A DNA stretch of 64,000 nucleotides from Plasmodium brasilianum (taxonomy: Eukaryota; Apicomplexa; Aconoidasida; Haemosporida; Plasmodiidae). The first letter of the stretch is position 1. The number at the start of each line of letters is the position of its first letter. Below are positions 10,473 through 23,646 of the stretch, piece after piece. The DNA is taken from contig NC_090115.1 in the NCBI RefSeq assembly GCF_023973825.1, positions 434,001 to 498,000 of the forward strand, in the 5' to 3' direction. The position numbers were made by a program, and so were the translations under genes. Under the pieces are notes generated by a model. That model was not told where the DNA came from. It saw only the letters and a list, made by a program, of their open reading frames with translations, and did no database searches.

Positions 10473-13400
10473 TCACTTTGTGTGAGAATCTAGGGGGAGT
10501 ATGTCCTCCATCGAAATGGAAAAATAAAAAGGATATTGCTCAACTAGATTTTCAAGAATGTTTAAAAAATGACAAAAAAAAGTATATACATTTATGGGGT
10601 AATACTTAAAAAAATTGGAAAATTTCCAACTATGTTTAATATAACATTTTAATGCTTGTTCATTATGATCAACCCATTTTCTCACTGTGTGTTCAATACT
10701 ATTTAATGCATCAACAAAGAGTAATATGTACTTATCATTTAAAAATAATTTTATTCCTATTATTATCACTTCATCATTAATTTCGCTAACTATTTCCTTT
10801 TCATCTATTTGTTTACTTAAAATGTTAAGAGATAATATATGTTTTGTCAGTAACTCTTTAAACTGTATTAACAAGTCATCATTTCCTGAACTACTAATCA
10901 TATATGGGACATCCTCAATCAGTTGGAGCTTCGACATAGCTACATATTTTCCATGATCCACATCTATGCTCTTAGTTTCTTCATTAAAATTGTTTTTAAC
11001 GCAATTGTTAGAAGCATCTCCATAGAATTCTCTCCCCTTTTCAACTTCTTCCTTATCATGCTCCTTATGAAGAGTTTCATTCATGTATTTCTCTCTACTG
11101 AAGCTTTCATTTAGACTTGTAAGGTCGTTTTTTCCCCCTTTGTATTTATTATCATTTTTGTTTATATTAAATGGAAAAATAGGTCTGCCATTTTCCTCTA
11201 TCTTTTTTATATTCTTCAATATATTTCTCTCATTTTGATTGTTTATTTTATCACTCTTTATTTGAAATTTTTTTTTTTTTTTTTTCCTGAACATGCAATA
11301 TTTTTTTTTTTTATATGTGCAGGAGAAATTATCACAATTTGGTGAAAAAGTGTTCAACAAGGTAGATGAAAGTTCTTTTTTATCTACTTTCGATACACAT
11401 AAAAAAATATTATTTTCTTCCACTTTCGTAATTAATCGATATTTAAGTCTTTTCATTTCGTTTTTGTTTCTTATCACAGTTTTGCTATTAATTATACGAC
11501 CCAGTTCGGTGTCGTTCTGAATAACTGACCTGTTCATAATAATTTTTATACTTTTCTTTCCATTTATTTTACAATTTTTGGGGGTCTTTTTTACGATAAT
11601 TTTACTCAATTTATTCAGTTTAAAAAAATGCTTTCTTTGGTCTAGTATTTTTATAAAAGTGTGTATTTCGCCATCATTCACATTTTGTTCATTGTACTCA
11701 TAATTGGAGTTACCATGAATAGATTTTAAATTGCAATTTGTTTTATTTTTTATTATTTCTGACTTGTTAATAATATGAGTATCTTCCATTTCGAAATTTT
11801 TATCGCTGTTACACGAACTGTTATCAATTTTATGTAATGATGCAGCTTCGTCTCGCCCTGAATTACCCTTTTTTTGACAATTGGTCAAATTTGAAATAGT
11901 AGTATGGGCACTTCTCTCTACTAAATTGTTGTTTGCGCGAGGAGCGCATTTATCAAAATTATTGCTCATATTATATACAATTTTTTTCTTATTTTTTTTT
12001 AAAATAAATTCCATATTTTTTTTTAAACAGTTTAAACTGATATCGATATCCGAATGTGTATTCTTTTCATTAATTAAAAAAAAATTGATTAAATTTATGG
12101 GAATGTATTTATTTTCCTTAAAATTACATATATGAAAAATCGTTTTCACCTTTTTGTCATCATTATCATCATCATTAACATCATCATTATCATCATCATT
12201 AACATCATCATTAACATCATCATTAACATCATCATTAAGGTCATCATTAAAGTCATCAATCTTTGTCATATCATTTGTGTTTTCATGTATGGTGTTTACA
12301 AATTTGTTGCTTGCCACTTTACCATTTTGCTGTTCTTTTTGTGCTCCATTTGTACTTTCGTTACAGCTCATAACCTGCTCTGTGTTAATCATACTTTTGT
12401 TCCTCATATGTAGTTTCTTCTTTATATAGTCGATAATGTTTTCCTTTATTGGATCTCTACTAAGTAATAAGGTATCGTCATTTATCTTTTTTAAAAAGCT
12501 CCTTTCTCTTTCTTCAAATTGGTTAGTACAGTGGACATATTTTGTGTCTCTTTTTTTTCCTATATTTTCCTTTTCCCATAAAAAGGAGTTTTTTCTTATT
12601 CTTTGCTCATAAGTACTGCTAGCCAAAACGGTGTTATATACTCCTCCATTTTTTAAGTTCAATTTTGGACTATATTTTTTCTCTGCTATATTAGGTGGAG
12701 CTTTTTGTGCAATTTTACTAATGTACGAATATTTGCTTCTGTTACGTTGTATCATTTGCTGTGCGTATTGCTGGGAGTATGGAAGACCATTTTGCTGCTT
12801 ATATATTTGACAGATCGGAAACACTTCTTTCTCTTGTGTAGTACTAAATATTGAGGTGTTTTCCCCTATAGCAGTACCACCTACTAGACATTTGTCCTTA
12901 CATGCTAACATATCATTTTTTAAAAGTGGCTCCTTCTTAGCAGCTTCATCATTTACATTTGTGTTTTCACTTTGCATAATATTTAAATCGATTTTAATAA
13001 ACCCCTCATCATTGAGAACGGGTATCGTTTCATAGTCAGCGTCTTTCACCTTGGCCTTAATATTTGCCTCATTCATGAAATTCTTATTATTACTGTTACT
13101 AATATTATTATTACCATTATTATTACCATTATTATTACCATTATTATTACCATTATTATTACCATTATTATTACCATTATTATTACCATTATTATTACCA
13201 TTATTATTACCATTATTATTACCATTATTATTACCATTATTATTACCATTATTTTTACTGTTATTATTACTATTACTATTACTACTACTGCTACTGCTAC
13301 TACTATTACCATTACTGTACCTCATCTGGAGGTCGTTACAGCCATTGGAACCGTTCATACTTTTTTCATTTGTTCTTTTTTTACTAGTGGAGTGAATTGA

Positions 13401-15374
13401 GTCTACATTAACTTCACCGGTGCAAGTGCTATTCGGAATGAAGTTACTAATAATAGCATTTTTGAACAAATCTATATTGAATAGTGTGTTCTTACTTGAT
13501 AATTCATTTTCTTCATTTTTACATGCTCCATTTGTTTGGAAGGTATGTTTCATCTCTTTGTTATTTTGCTCAGCATTCCTTATACATTCATTTGTATTGT
13601 TACTTGGTAAATTTTTGTCTGTTTTGTCATTTTTCGAATCGTTTTCTTTAGCACTTGCTTCGTTCCTAACTATTACATGATTGTCAATATCGTCCACACA
13701 TTGCTTCTCTATCGTTTCCAAATTAATTACTGTATCACTTTGATGATATGCATGATTATGTACAAGCTCTTTTTTGTTAAGAAGTTGCAAACCATACTTA
13801 TCGCTCTTCACGTTATTATCAGCATTTGGCCTATTAATGACTGAACTTTTGGGAGCAATTTTATTTTCGATGTCAATCCATTTAAAAATGCTACTTATTC
13901 CTGATGCTAATTCGTCAAAAAGATTATCTGAATCACTTTTAAAAAAAAGATTGGAATAATAATTATTATCCTTTAAATTATTTAATTCATACTTTAATTT
14001 TTTATTTATTCCTAATTTTTTTCTGTTTTCATTTATTAATTCGTTGTATTCCCTTTTTAATAAAATGTATGACTGGTACATGCGTCTATAGATATTTATA
14101 TTTGTGGCTTTGTCATTTTTGTGTAGTTCCATAATTTTTGCGTTTTCCCTACGCCTGGTACTGCCATAATTGTCATTCCTGTAATCATTGTGGCTATCAT
14201 TCCTGTTATCATTGTGGCCATCATTCCTGTTATCATCGTTATCATTACCATTACTACTGTCGTTTCTATTATCATTACCATTGCTACTGTCGTTTCTATT
14301 ATCATTACTATTATCATTACCATTTTCATTATTAAATATATTGCTATTTTCATTATTAAATATATTGCTATTTTCATTATTAAATGTATTGCTATTTTCA
14401 TTTTTAAATGTATTGCTATTTTCATTGTTAAATGTATTGCTATTTTCACTGTTAAATGTATTGCTATTTTCATTGTTAAATGTATTGCTATTTTCATTGT
14501 TAAATGTATTGCTATTTTCATTGTTAAATGTATTGCTATTTTCACTGTTAAATGTATTGCTATTTTCATTGTTAAATGTATTGCTATTTTCATTGTTAAA
14601 TGTATTGCCATTTTTCTTATCATGGCACTTATTCATTGCTACACTATCTTTGTTTTCATTTAATGAGTTATACCTTACATTATTGGAGTTATAATTTTTA
14701 TTTTCTTCACTGTTAGTATTCTCTTTTTCCTCAACAATACATAATTTTATTATTTTATCTTTTTTTTTTTTTTCGTTCATGACCATTTGACTATCATATG
14801 GGGAATTTTCCCAACCCTTGGTCATTTGATTTGTACACTTTTCTGTATAATTATTTAAATATTTATTTCCATTACATTCATCATTTTGTTTAGTATATAT
14901 GTTGTGTGTACTCATACACTCATATTTATCATTCTCATAATTCGTCTTTTTGCAAATTTGACTATTCTCTACCCATTCTTCTTCCCCTTGTGCAATTACG
15001 TCTTTTTCCTTGCGCTGAAATTTGTTTCCTTCGCTGTTGGTATTTTTGTCATCCTCGAGTATTTTGCTCACTTGGTCTTGCTCCATTTCGCCATCATTAG
15101 GACCACCCGCGTTTGGCTTTTCAGAATTTGTTCCAACCGCATCCTCTTTAGCTGCTTCTTCCACGACTGTGCCTAATTTCATTGAGCTTGTTTTAACTTC
15201 ATTCAAGTTTTTCCCAATCTCTGCCTTTCCTTTCTGTTCTTGTATTTGATGCTTACCTATTGGTCCATTTCCAACCATAGCATCATTTTCTTTTTTATAG
15301 ATGCTCTCATTAAATACGTACTCACTTTCATTCTGGCTTTTAGCACTTAAAGGTCTAACTGCATGATCTCCCAT
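10473..15374 (-). CDS. Conserved-type Plasmodium protein, Asn-rich, function unknown
   Basis: A single-exon protein of 1,633 residues from the ATG at 15374. I recognise no catalytic domain. From the N-terminus there is an acidic polar region; then about a dozen copies of the 8-residue unit NSNTFNNE (DNA about 14325-14605), grading into NDNRND repeats. A predicted coiled coil follows, around residues 425-480 (YILLKREYNELINENRKK onward), then a more ordered segment with FDELASGISSIFKWIDIENK. Further on are Ser and (GNNN)n tracts (about 13090-13310), DDVN repeats (about 12160-12250) and a basic KKKKKFQIK patch. The last 130 residues look globular and are the best candidate for a conserved domain, including FKELLTKHILSLNILSKQ and CYIKHSWKFSNFFKYYP. 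The ordered islands between disordered tracts are typical of Plasmodium-specific proteins; no function is assigned. Confidence 0.85.
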   Translation of the reverse strand: MGDHAVRPLSAKSQNESEYVFNESIYKKENDAMVGNGPIGKHQIQEQKGKAEIGKNLNEVKTSSMKLGTVVEEAAKEDAVGTNSEKPNAGGPNDGEMEQDQVSKILEDDKNTNSEGNKFQRKEKDVIAQGEEEWVENSQICKKTNYENDKYECMSTHNIYTKQNDECNGNKYLNNYTEKCTNQMTKGWENSPYDSQMVMNEKKKKDKIIKLCIVEEKENTNSEENKNYNSNNVRYNSLNENKDSVAMNKCHDKKNGNTFNNENSNTFNNENSNTFNSENSNTFNNENSNTFNNENSNTFNNENSNTFNSENSNTFNNENSNTFKNENSNTFNNENSNIFNNENSNIFNNENGNDNSNDNRNDSSNGNDNRNDSSNGNDNDDNRNDGHNDNRNDSHNDYRNDNYGSTRRRENAKIMELHKNDKATNINIYRRMYQSYILLKREYNELINENRKKLGINKKLKYELNNLKDNNYYSNLFFKSDSDNLFDELASGISSIFKWIDIENKIAPKSSVINRPNADNNVKSDKYGLQLLNKKELVHNHAYHQSDTVINLETIEKQCVDDIDNHVIVRNEASAKENDSKNDKTDKNLPSNNTNECIRNAEQNNKEMKHTFQTNGACKNEENELSSKNTLFNIDLFKNAIISNFIPNSTCTGEVNVDSIHSTSKKRTNEKSMNGSNGCNDLQMRYSNGNSSSSSSSSNSNSNNNSKNNGNNNGNNNGNNNGNNNGNNNGNNNGNNNGNNNGNNNGNNNGNNNGNNNISNSNNKNFMNEANIKAKVKDADYETIPVLNDEGFIKIDLNIMQSENTNVNDEAAKKEPLLKNDMLACKDKCLVGGTAIGENTSIFSTTQEKEVFPICQIYKQQNGLPYSQQYAQQMIQRNRSKYSYISKIAQKAPPNIAEKKYSPKLNLKNGGVYNTVLASSTYEQRIRKNSFLWEKENIGKKRDTKYVHCTNQFEERERSFLKKINDDTLLLSRDPIKENIIDYIKKKLHMRNKSMINTEQVMSCNESTNGAQKEQQNGKVASNKFVNTIHENTNDMTKIDDFNDDLNDDVNDDVNDDVNDDDNDDVNDDDNDDKKVKTIFHICNFKENKYIPINLINFFLINEKNTHSDIDISLNCLKKNMEFILKKNKKKIVYNMSNNFDKCAPRANNNLVERSAHTTISNLTNCQKKGNSGRDEAASLHKIDNSSCNSDKNFEMEDTHIINKSEIIKNKTNCNLKSIHGNSNYEYNEQNVNDGEIHTFIKILDQRKHFFKLNKLSKIIVKKTPKNCKINGKKSIKIIMNRSVIQNDTELGRIINSKTVIRNKNEMKRLKYRLITKVEENNIFLCVSKVDKKELSSTLLNTFSPNCDNFSCTYKKKKYCMFRKKKKKKFQIKSDKINNQNERNILKNIKKIEENGRPIFPFNINKNDNKYKGGKNDLTSLNESFSREKYMNETLHKEHDKEEVEKGREFYGDASNNCVKNNFNEETKSIDVDHGKYVAMSKLQLIEDVPYMISSSGNDDLLIQFKELLTKHILSLNILSKQIDEKEIVSEINDEVIIIGIKLFLNDKYILLFVDALNSIEHTVRKWVDHNEQALKCYIKHSWKFSNFFKYYPINVYTFFCHFLNILENLVEQYPFYFSISMEDILPLDSHTK
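13090..13258 (-). repeat. Coding 12-base repeat encoding (GNNN)n
   Basis: About a dozen units of ATTATTACCATT on the plus strand, read as Gly-Asn-Asn-Asn on the minus strand inside the 1,633-residue protein. The near-identical units suggest recent slippage, so the copy number is likely to vary between isolates. Confidence 0.9.
14325..14605 (-). repeat. Coding 24-base repeat encoding NSNTFNNE
   Basis: About twelve 24-base units in frame in the 1,633-residue protein, differing by single bases (Asn/Ser, Thr/Ile or Asn/Lys changes). The unit length is a multiple of three, so gain or loss of copies keeps the frame. Confidence 0.9.
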
Positions 15375-17370
<1,996 letters not shown>

Positions 17371-17600
17371 ATATTTTTCCCTTCGTAATTCTTCTAATGA
17401 TAAAGGTCTACCCACTAAAACGTGCAAGATTCCATTAGCCTAAAATTTCTTTAGTTGTAAACCAAAACTTTCATTCAATATATTATCAATTTTCTCTTGT
17501 GTTTGTACTTAAATATTTCCCTTGCAATTTTTTGCAATATAATTTTAATCTCCTTGTCTTCTAAACATTTATTTAATACAAACAATATTTTATATTAAGG
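17371..17600 (-). other. Coding-like segment downstream of TSR2, split by one in-frame TAG
   Basis: On the minus strand one frame reads YKILFVLNKCLEDKEIKI and on to FGLQLKKF, then TAG, then in the same frame GILHVLVGRPLSLEELRRE, stopping at a TGA near 17372. An acceptor-like TGTTTAG precedes the codons for DKEIKIILQ. A weak GTGAAT donor overlapping the TSR2 stop would join TSR2 to it in frame. It could be an alternative TSR2 exon, part of an unassembled small gene, or a chance open frame in the 3' untranslated region. I cannot choose. Confidence 0.3.
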
Positions 17601-17627
17601 TATTATATACTGTCCTCTCCTTAATGT

Positions 17628-18949
17628 TTATTCACTATTTGATTGATCTGTGCTCGAATATTCATTATTTGAAAGTTCTTCGTTGTCAGTTTGTTCTTCT
17701 TGCACTAAGTTATTTCCCTTAGACTCTATCAAATCAGATACTTCAATTTCTCTAATTTTGTCAATTATTCCTAAATTATTCTTTTTTAAATTATTATATA
17801 GGTCTAGTATCAATTCGGAAACTTCTATCTGCAAGGAGAAAAAACAACAGTCCACATAAGAGGGTTTACACAAACATATATACACATACATATATACACA
17901 TACATGTATACACATACACACACACAAACACAAACACATACATGCACTTATGCATAATGAATTTTTATATTTCCACTATTTATCTTCGTTATTTATATTA
18001 CATCACTATCATCTTCAATGTCTACATTAAACAGGGAGCCCATTTCATCTCTCAGATAGTCGCCTAGTTTATTTTTTGGAGTATTCTCTAAATGAGAAAA
18101 AAAAAAAAATATATATATATATAAATATTCATATGGGCATGTGTGTATTTGCACTTCTGTGTGCTTTTTTTTTTCTTTATCTTTTTTTTAAATTTACATA
18201 AAAAAATATTATGAACGTGATCAAATTCTAAAAAAACGAAATGGAGGAAAGGTGTCGTTCTTTTTGAGAAATATATGAACTGTTCATATTTTTTTTTGTT
18301 CCGTTTAATATGCATGGATATACATATATACACATATGTATGCATGTACATTCTTGCATGTTCATATTTTTTTTTTTTCCCATGCTTACTTGATATAATG
18401 TAATTATATACATATTCAATTAATTTTATTTTTTTTTCTTCCGAGTTTGCCCCACCCCAATTATTTGTCACAGCAAGTCGAAGAACTGTCCTGCATTGTT
18501 AAAGAATACGAAAGTTGAAAAAAAAAAAAAAAAAAAAATATATATATGTATATATATATAAAATATATTTTTCTTTTTTTCGAAGCAAAGAATATGATTA
18601 TAATTAAGGATACAACATAAGGAAAACATATTACATACGTAAAACTGCTTAATGTAATATTATGCTGCTATTAAACGCAAAGACAGCATTTGGTATGTTC
18701 GAGGTATTGCAGTTTAATATACTTTTACAAAAACTCATGGAGTTAAATAGTTAAAAATAATTGCGCATGCTGCTCCTATTTGCAAATTTGTTTATTCTTT
18801 TTCATTTTGCCTTTGGTATTATGAAATTATAATATGTGTACATACTTATACGTATATTATATATATTTTATTTATATGTATATATAATACCATTTTTCAA
18901 ATATTAAGTTAATTCCTTCATGTAATAAAACAGATATATCTTCATTCAT
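17628..18949 (-). CDS. TSR2: Pre-rRNA-processing protein TSR2 (four exons)
   Basis: Exons on the minus strand are 18949-18891, 18490-18390, 18087-18002 and 17828-17628, all with GT-AG borders and matching phases, giving 148 residues. Exon 1 begins MNEDISVLLHEG. The exon 1/2 join creates the Trp of EKWTVLRLAVTNNWGG, which is the TSR2 signature of a Trp followed by LxLAVxNxWGG. Exon 3 gives LRDEMGSLFNVDIEDDSD and exon 4 gives IEVSELILDLYNNL, matching the family's 'EFD...VEDGS' and helical regions. The tail is acidic (QTDNEELSNNEYSS). TSR2 escorts ribosomal protein eS26 to pre-40S particles and is needed for 20S pre-rRNA processing; this is known from yeast and human. The assignment rests on motif match plus the exact splice phases. 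The 3' end could extend by another exon. Confidence 0.8.
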
Positions 18950-19001
18950 TTTGTATGTGCCCTTTTAAAATTGGATATATATGCCAATTATAAAAAAAAA
19001 A

Positions 19002-19119
<118 letters not shown>

Positions 19120-19282
19120 TACTTTAATGTATATTGTTCTATAGGGCCAAACAAATATAATTCACTTCATTTATTTATTGTTCTTTTTTTTTTTTTTTTA
19201 AGGAATATTACGAAATAACGCAAAATAATTTTTTATCTTGCGGTTGTTACATTTCCTCTACTAAGATGTGAAAAAGGAAAAA

Positions 19283-19440
19283 AGAAAAAGAAAAGAAAAA
19301 CAAAAGAACAGAAAAACAAAAGAACAGAAAAACAAAAGAACAGAAAAACAAAAGAACAGAAAAACAAAAGAACAGAAAAACAAAAGAACAGAAAAACAAA
19401 AGAACAGAAAAACAAAAGAAAAGAAAAACAAAGGAACAAA
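19283..19440. repeat. 15-base tandem array AGAACAGAAAAACAA
   Basis: About nine copies of a purine-rich 15-base unit. The length is a multiple of three, so a 65-codon Lys/Gln/Arg/Thr frame stays open, but it has no flanking coding sequence and is rejected as a gene. Confidence 0.85.
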
Positions 19441-21867
19441 AAAAAAATTTAGTATTAATTATTAATTAATAAGCGTTAATTATTAAGATTACGTAATAAT
19501 TATTGCCAAATGGTAAGTGTTAAATGCAAACAAGGAAAATATAATAATCTTAAATAAAACAACGAATGGCCACAACATTAAGGTTTTTCCCATGGCAATA
19601 TATTTTACGCATATTATTACTCATCTAAGAAACATCAAATATGCATTATATACCATTATAATATATTATACAAAATGATATAATTTTTTTTAATATATAT
19701 ATATATATATATATCCACATTCTTTTCTTTTCTTTTTTCTTATAAAATATATAGAAATATATGTAAAATAGTCCAAAAAAATTAGGACTACCATCACAAA
19801 AAATGAAGAGGTTATAGCATCATAAAAACATCCCTACGTACATATTCATATACATATATATATATATATACATATATCTATTATCAGACCTGAAAAATGA
19901 TGAGTGGAGCATAAAATAACAAGGTGGAGCTTTTACAAGTGCAGAAACAAATGTTTACGTGAAATATATAATCTTTCAGTAAAATAAAGAAGATCATAAT
20001 TTGCAACTACAACAAGAATAAAAAAAAAAAAAAAGAAAAAAGAAGAGCATACATATTAAAAAAAAGTATACATATTAAATGGTATATATTTTTTTTTTTC
20101 ACTATGTATATAGCATTACGTTTTTGTTTCATTTGTATATGTAATTTCCCCATTTTTAATGAATAAAGGAGAAAAAAAAGGAATAATTTAACTTTTAGTT
20201 TTTACAACTTTATGCGCTATTATTTTATATATATGAACATATACATATATTTCTTCCAAAGGTTATAGTATATACTTATTTTTTTTTTTGTTTGTTGTTT
20301 AATTAAATTATATAAAAGTACATAATGTTAAAATGAGAGAGTGGATCTTTAGCTGCTCATCATTTATTATTTATGTTTTTATATTATATTCACAACTAAT
20401 ATATTAGTATATAAGTACATATATATATAATCATGCACAAAAAAATTGCAAGTTTGTGTTATGAGTTAGGAAAGTAATGCTCGTAGAATATGGTATTTTT
20501 GCCTCATATCCTCTTTTATAAATATTTCAAAGACTTAAGTTACCTAACTGTTGAAGTGCTCAATAATTAATTTTCACCTGACCAGGTTCAGACGTTATGT
20601 TGCTAATCATTTTTAGCATAGTTGCGGAAATGTGTTTAAAAAAAAAAAAAGATACAAAAAAAAAGAGAAAAAATAAAGAAAAGAAAAAACTCATATGGCA
20701 CTTCTTCCTACAGCATTTCTGCTAAAAAGCAAGAGAAAAAAAAAACAAGCTTGAAGATTAAACAAGTTGGAAAGAAAAAAAAAAAAATTATATAAAAAAA
20801 ATTATATACAAATGATAGTATACAAATCATAGTATACAAATCATAGTATACAAAGCATAGTATAAAAATGATAATATATAAGGGAAAATACTTCACGTAG
20901 AATGTTAAAATTTTTACCCTTTTCAAAGCTTTTTATTTTACGTAAACTGTGTCTATGTAGATTTGGTAACACATCATATATTTACTGAAATGTACTAGAA
21001 TTCGTTTTCATATATGTTGAAAATATAATGACACACAGTTTTCAACTTCTACACTAGTACAAACAAAGCGATCGGATTGTTATTTTTAAAGCTATATTTA
21101 TTAGTATATGTAACCTCAAAAAAATTTTAAAATGGCTTTGTTTCATCGTAACTCAAGTTCTTAATTTTAAAACCCAAAGAAAAACGAATAAACGGATATC
21201 CCAATAAGCAGATATCCCAATAAGCAGATATACTAATAAACGGATATAAAAATAAAATAAAAAAAAAAAAAAAACTAACTTAAAAGAATATGTTCAACAT
21301 TATAGCGAATTTTTCACTTATAATATATTCATCTCCAAAAAGGAAGTGCTATATATATATATATATATATATATAAATATAGGGATATATTTACATAAAT
21401 GTGCATTAGTGGGTGTGATAACTGTATATATTATGTATGTATGTACGTATGTATGTGTATATTTATATGGGACTAGCGGCTCCTATTTATTTTACATGGT
21501 ACATGCGATTAAAAATTTGTTTTTTATAATGCCATTTTTGCAATTTTACACATAAGAATATAATATTTACAAATGATATTCATTTTATGTTCGTTTTGTT
21601 ATTATTCTTTTTGTTTTTTACAAATTTCCGTTTTTAATAAATAAATAAAAAATATAAAAAATAAAAGGCTATGTATAATTAAATAATTTTAGTCAATATT
21701 TATTTGTATTGTTATTTCCGTGGCTATAATATTGTACATTCTTTTGAAAACTTATAATTTGTTATTATAGCGAATAATTTTTTGATTATTTATGTCGTTC
21801 ACTTTTAGCGTAATATGAAGAAAATATAAATAAATGAATAGGAAGTGAATAACAAATGAGTACTAAA

Positions 21868-22062
21868 TGAATGACAATAGCGATAAATGAATGGCAAATG
21901 AGCGATAAATGAATGACAAATTAGCGATAAATGAATGGCAAATGAGCGATAAATGAATGGCAAATGAGCGATAAATGAATGGCAAATGAGCGATAAATGA
22001 ATGGCAAATGAGCGATAAATGAATGGCAAATGAGCGATAAATGAATGGCAAATGAGTTATAA
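21868..22062. repeat. 22-base tandem array GCGATAAATGAATGGCAAATGA
   Basis: About eight to nine copies of a 22-base unit, with imperfect copies at both edges. It is non-coding and strongly asymmetric in A versus T (plus strand A-rich). Confidence 0.9.
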
Positions 22063-22504
22063 ATGCATAATAAATGAATAAGAAACGAATATTAAACGAA
22101 TAAATGAATGAATAATTGAATAACTAATGCATAAGTAAAAATGTAAGCACTTACACGTACTTAATATACACGAGCTTGTACATATTTAAATGGTATGGAA
22201 TAAGCTAAAATATTTTCGTATTGCATATGCATAAGCTTTATACGTGCACATGCGTACATACCATTCTTACTTATGTAATGTGTAGTACGAACATATGTAC
22301 ATATTTTTTACTCCGTTTAATGAACGCATTCATAATTTTTAACCAATTTTTTTTTTCCATTTTTGAACCGTGTTTTAATTGTGTTACTGTTTAAACGTTT
22401 TTCTCTTTTTTAATTTATTTGGAAAACAATCAAGAGCGTTTGCATAAGCATAATATACTGTACTTATTTTGACTTAATAATACTAATGTACGTACATGTA
22501 CACG

Positions 22505-22692
22505 TACATATATATACACTTATACATATATATACATTTATACATATATATACACTTATACATATATATACACTTATACATATATATACACTTATACATA
22601 TATATACACTTATACATATATATACACTTATACATATATATACACTTATACATATATATACTCTTATACATATATATACATATACATATATA
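22505..22692. repeat. 18-base tandem array ACATATATATACACTTAT
   Basis: Ten or so copies of an 18-base unit with C/T variation. All frames are open in both directions because of the unit length. It lies within the ATP6 upstream region. Confidence 0.9.
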
Positions 22693-23114
22693 TACATTTG
22701 GATTGAAAAAAAAGCTTAAAATTCTGCGTTACGCGCGTGCATCATGTTATGCCATTATACTCATAATTCATTAAAGGGAATATGTTGAAGTAAACGCCTT
22801 TTACATGTATATACATATTTGCACAAATGTATACATGAACATTAGCATATACGCATACATGCATATATGCATACGTTGTGTATATGCTAGTATGTATATA
22901 CATTTATGCATGCGAATGTTTATTATACGTACCCATGCATTAACCTCGTTCTTCTTGAAGCAAAATGCCAACAGTAACATATGCCGACTCATCTTTTTTT
23001 ACCATATATCTTGCACACAATAGTACATAGAAAATATTAATTGAGTAAAACGCATAAGTGGAATATTTATTTTTAAAAAAACAAAACTTAGAATTAAAAT
23101 CAAACTGGAAAGTT

Positions 23115-23272
23115 TGACAGTTAGTCATTTTGATAGTTATCCATTTTGATAGTTATCCATTTTGATAGTTAGTCATTTTGATAGTCATTTTGATAGTTAT
23201 CCATTTTGATAGTTATCCATTTTGATAGTTATCCATTTTGATAGTTATCCATTTTGATAGTTATCCATTTTT
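23115..23272. repeat. 16-base tandem array TTTTGATAGTTATCCA
   Basis: Around nine to ten copies (some GTTAGTCA variants, one partial) ending about 375 bases upstream of the ATP6 start codon. The repeated GATAGTTATC contains GATA and its near-inverse TATC, so each unit is partly palindromic. Confidence 0.9.
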
Positions 23273-23646
23273 GCCGTTACCTTTTAGATCATTATAACCA
23301 ATTGCAAAAGGATTTCTCCAGAATTTTCCACATTTTATTTTTCTTTCTGTTTCGTTTTGTGTGCATGGTCAAGTGTAGATACATGCATAGGTGTATGTTC
23401 TATCTGCCCATTTTCGTTTCCTAACTATATTAGACTAATTTTTTTTTTTTTTTTTTTTTTTGCCCTTTTGCTCTTTTCATCGTTCCTCACCTTGTTTTCC
23501 CAAAAAAAGAAAAAAAAAAAAAAAAAAAAAGAAAAAAGAAAAAAAAAGAGGACATATAGGAAGACACAAAGGTATATATATATATATATATATAGGAAGA
23601 CGCATAGGCATACATATAGGCACACAGACAATCGGACAAACCACAA

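Noticed and set aside
13051..13395. Plus-strand Leu/Pro-rich frame opposite the 1,633-residue gene
   Set aside because: It is the antisense of the (GNNN)n tract. The sense strand has a continuous 1,633-codon frame.
21868..22062. CRISPR-like regular repeats
   Set aside because: Units are directly adjacent with no unique spacers, in a eukaryotic genome. It is an ordinary minisatellite.
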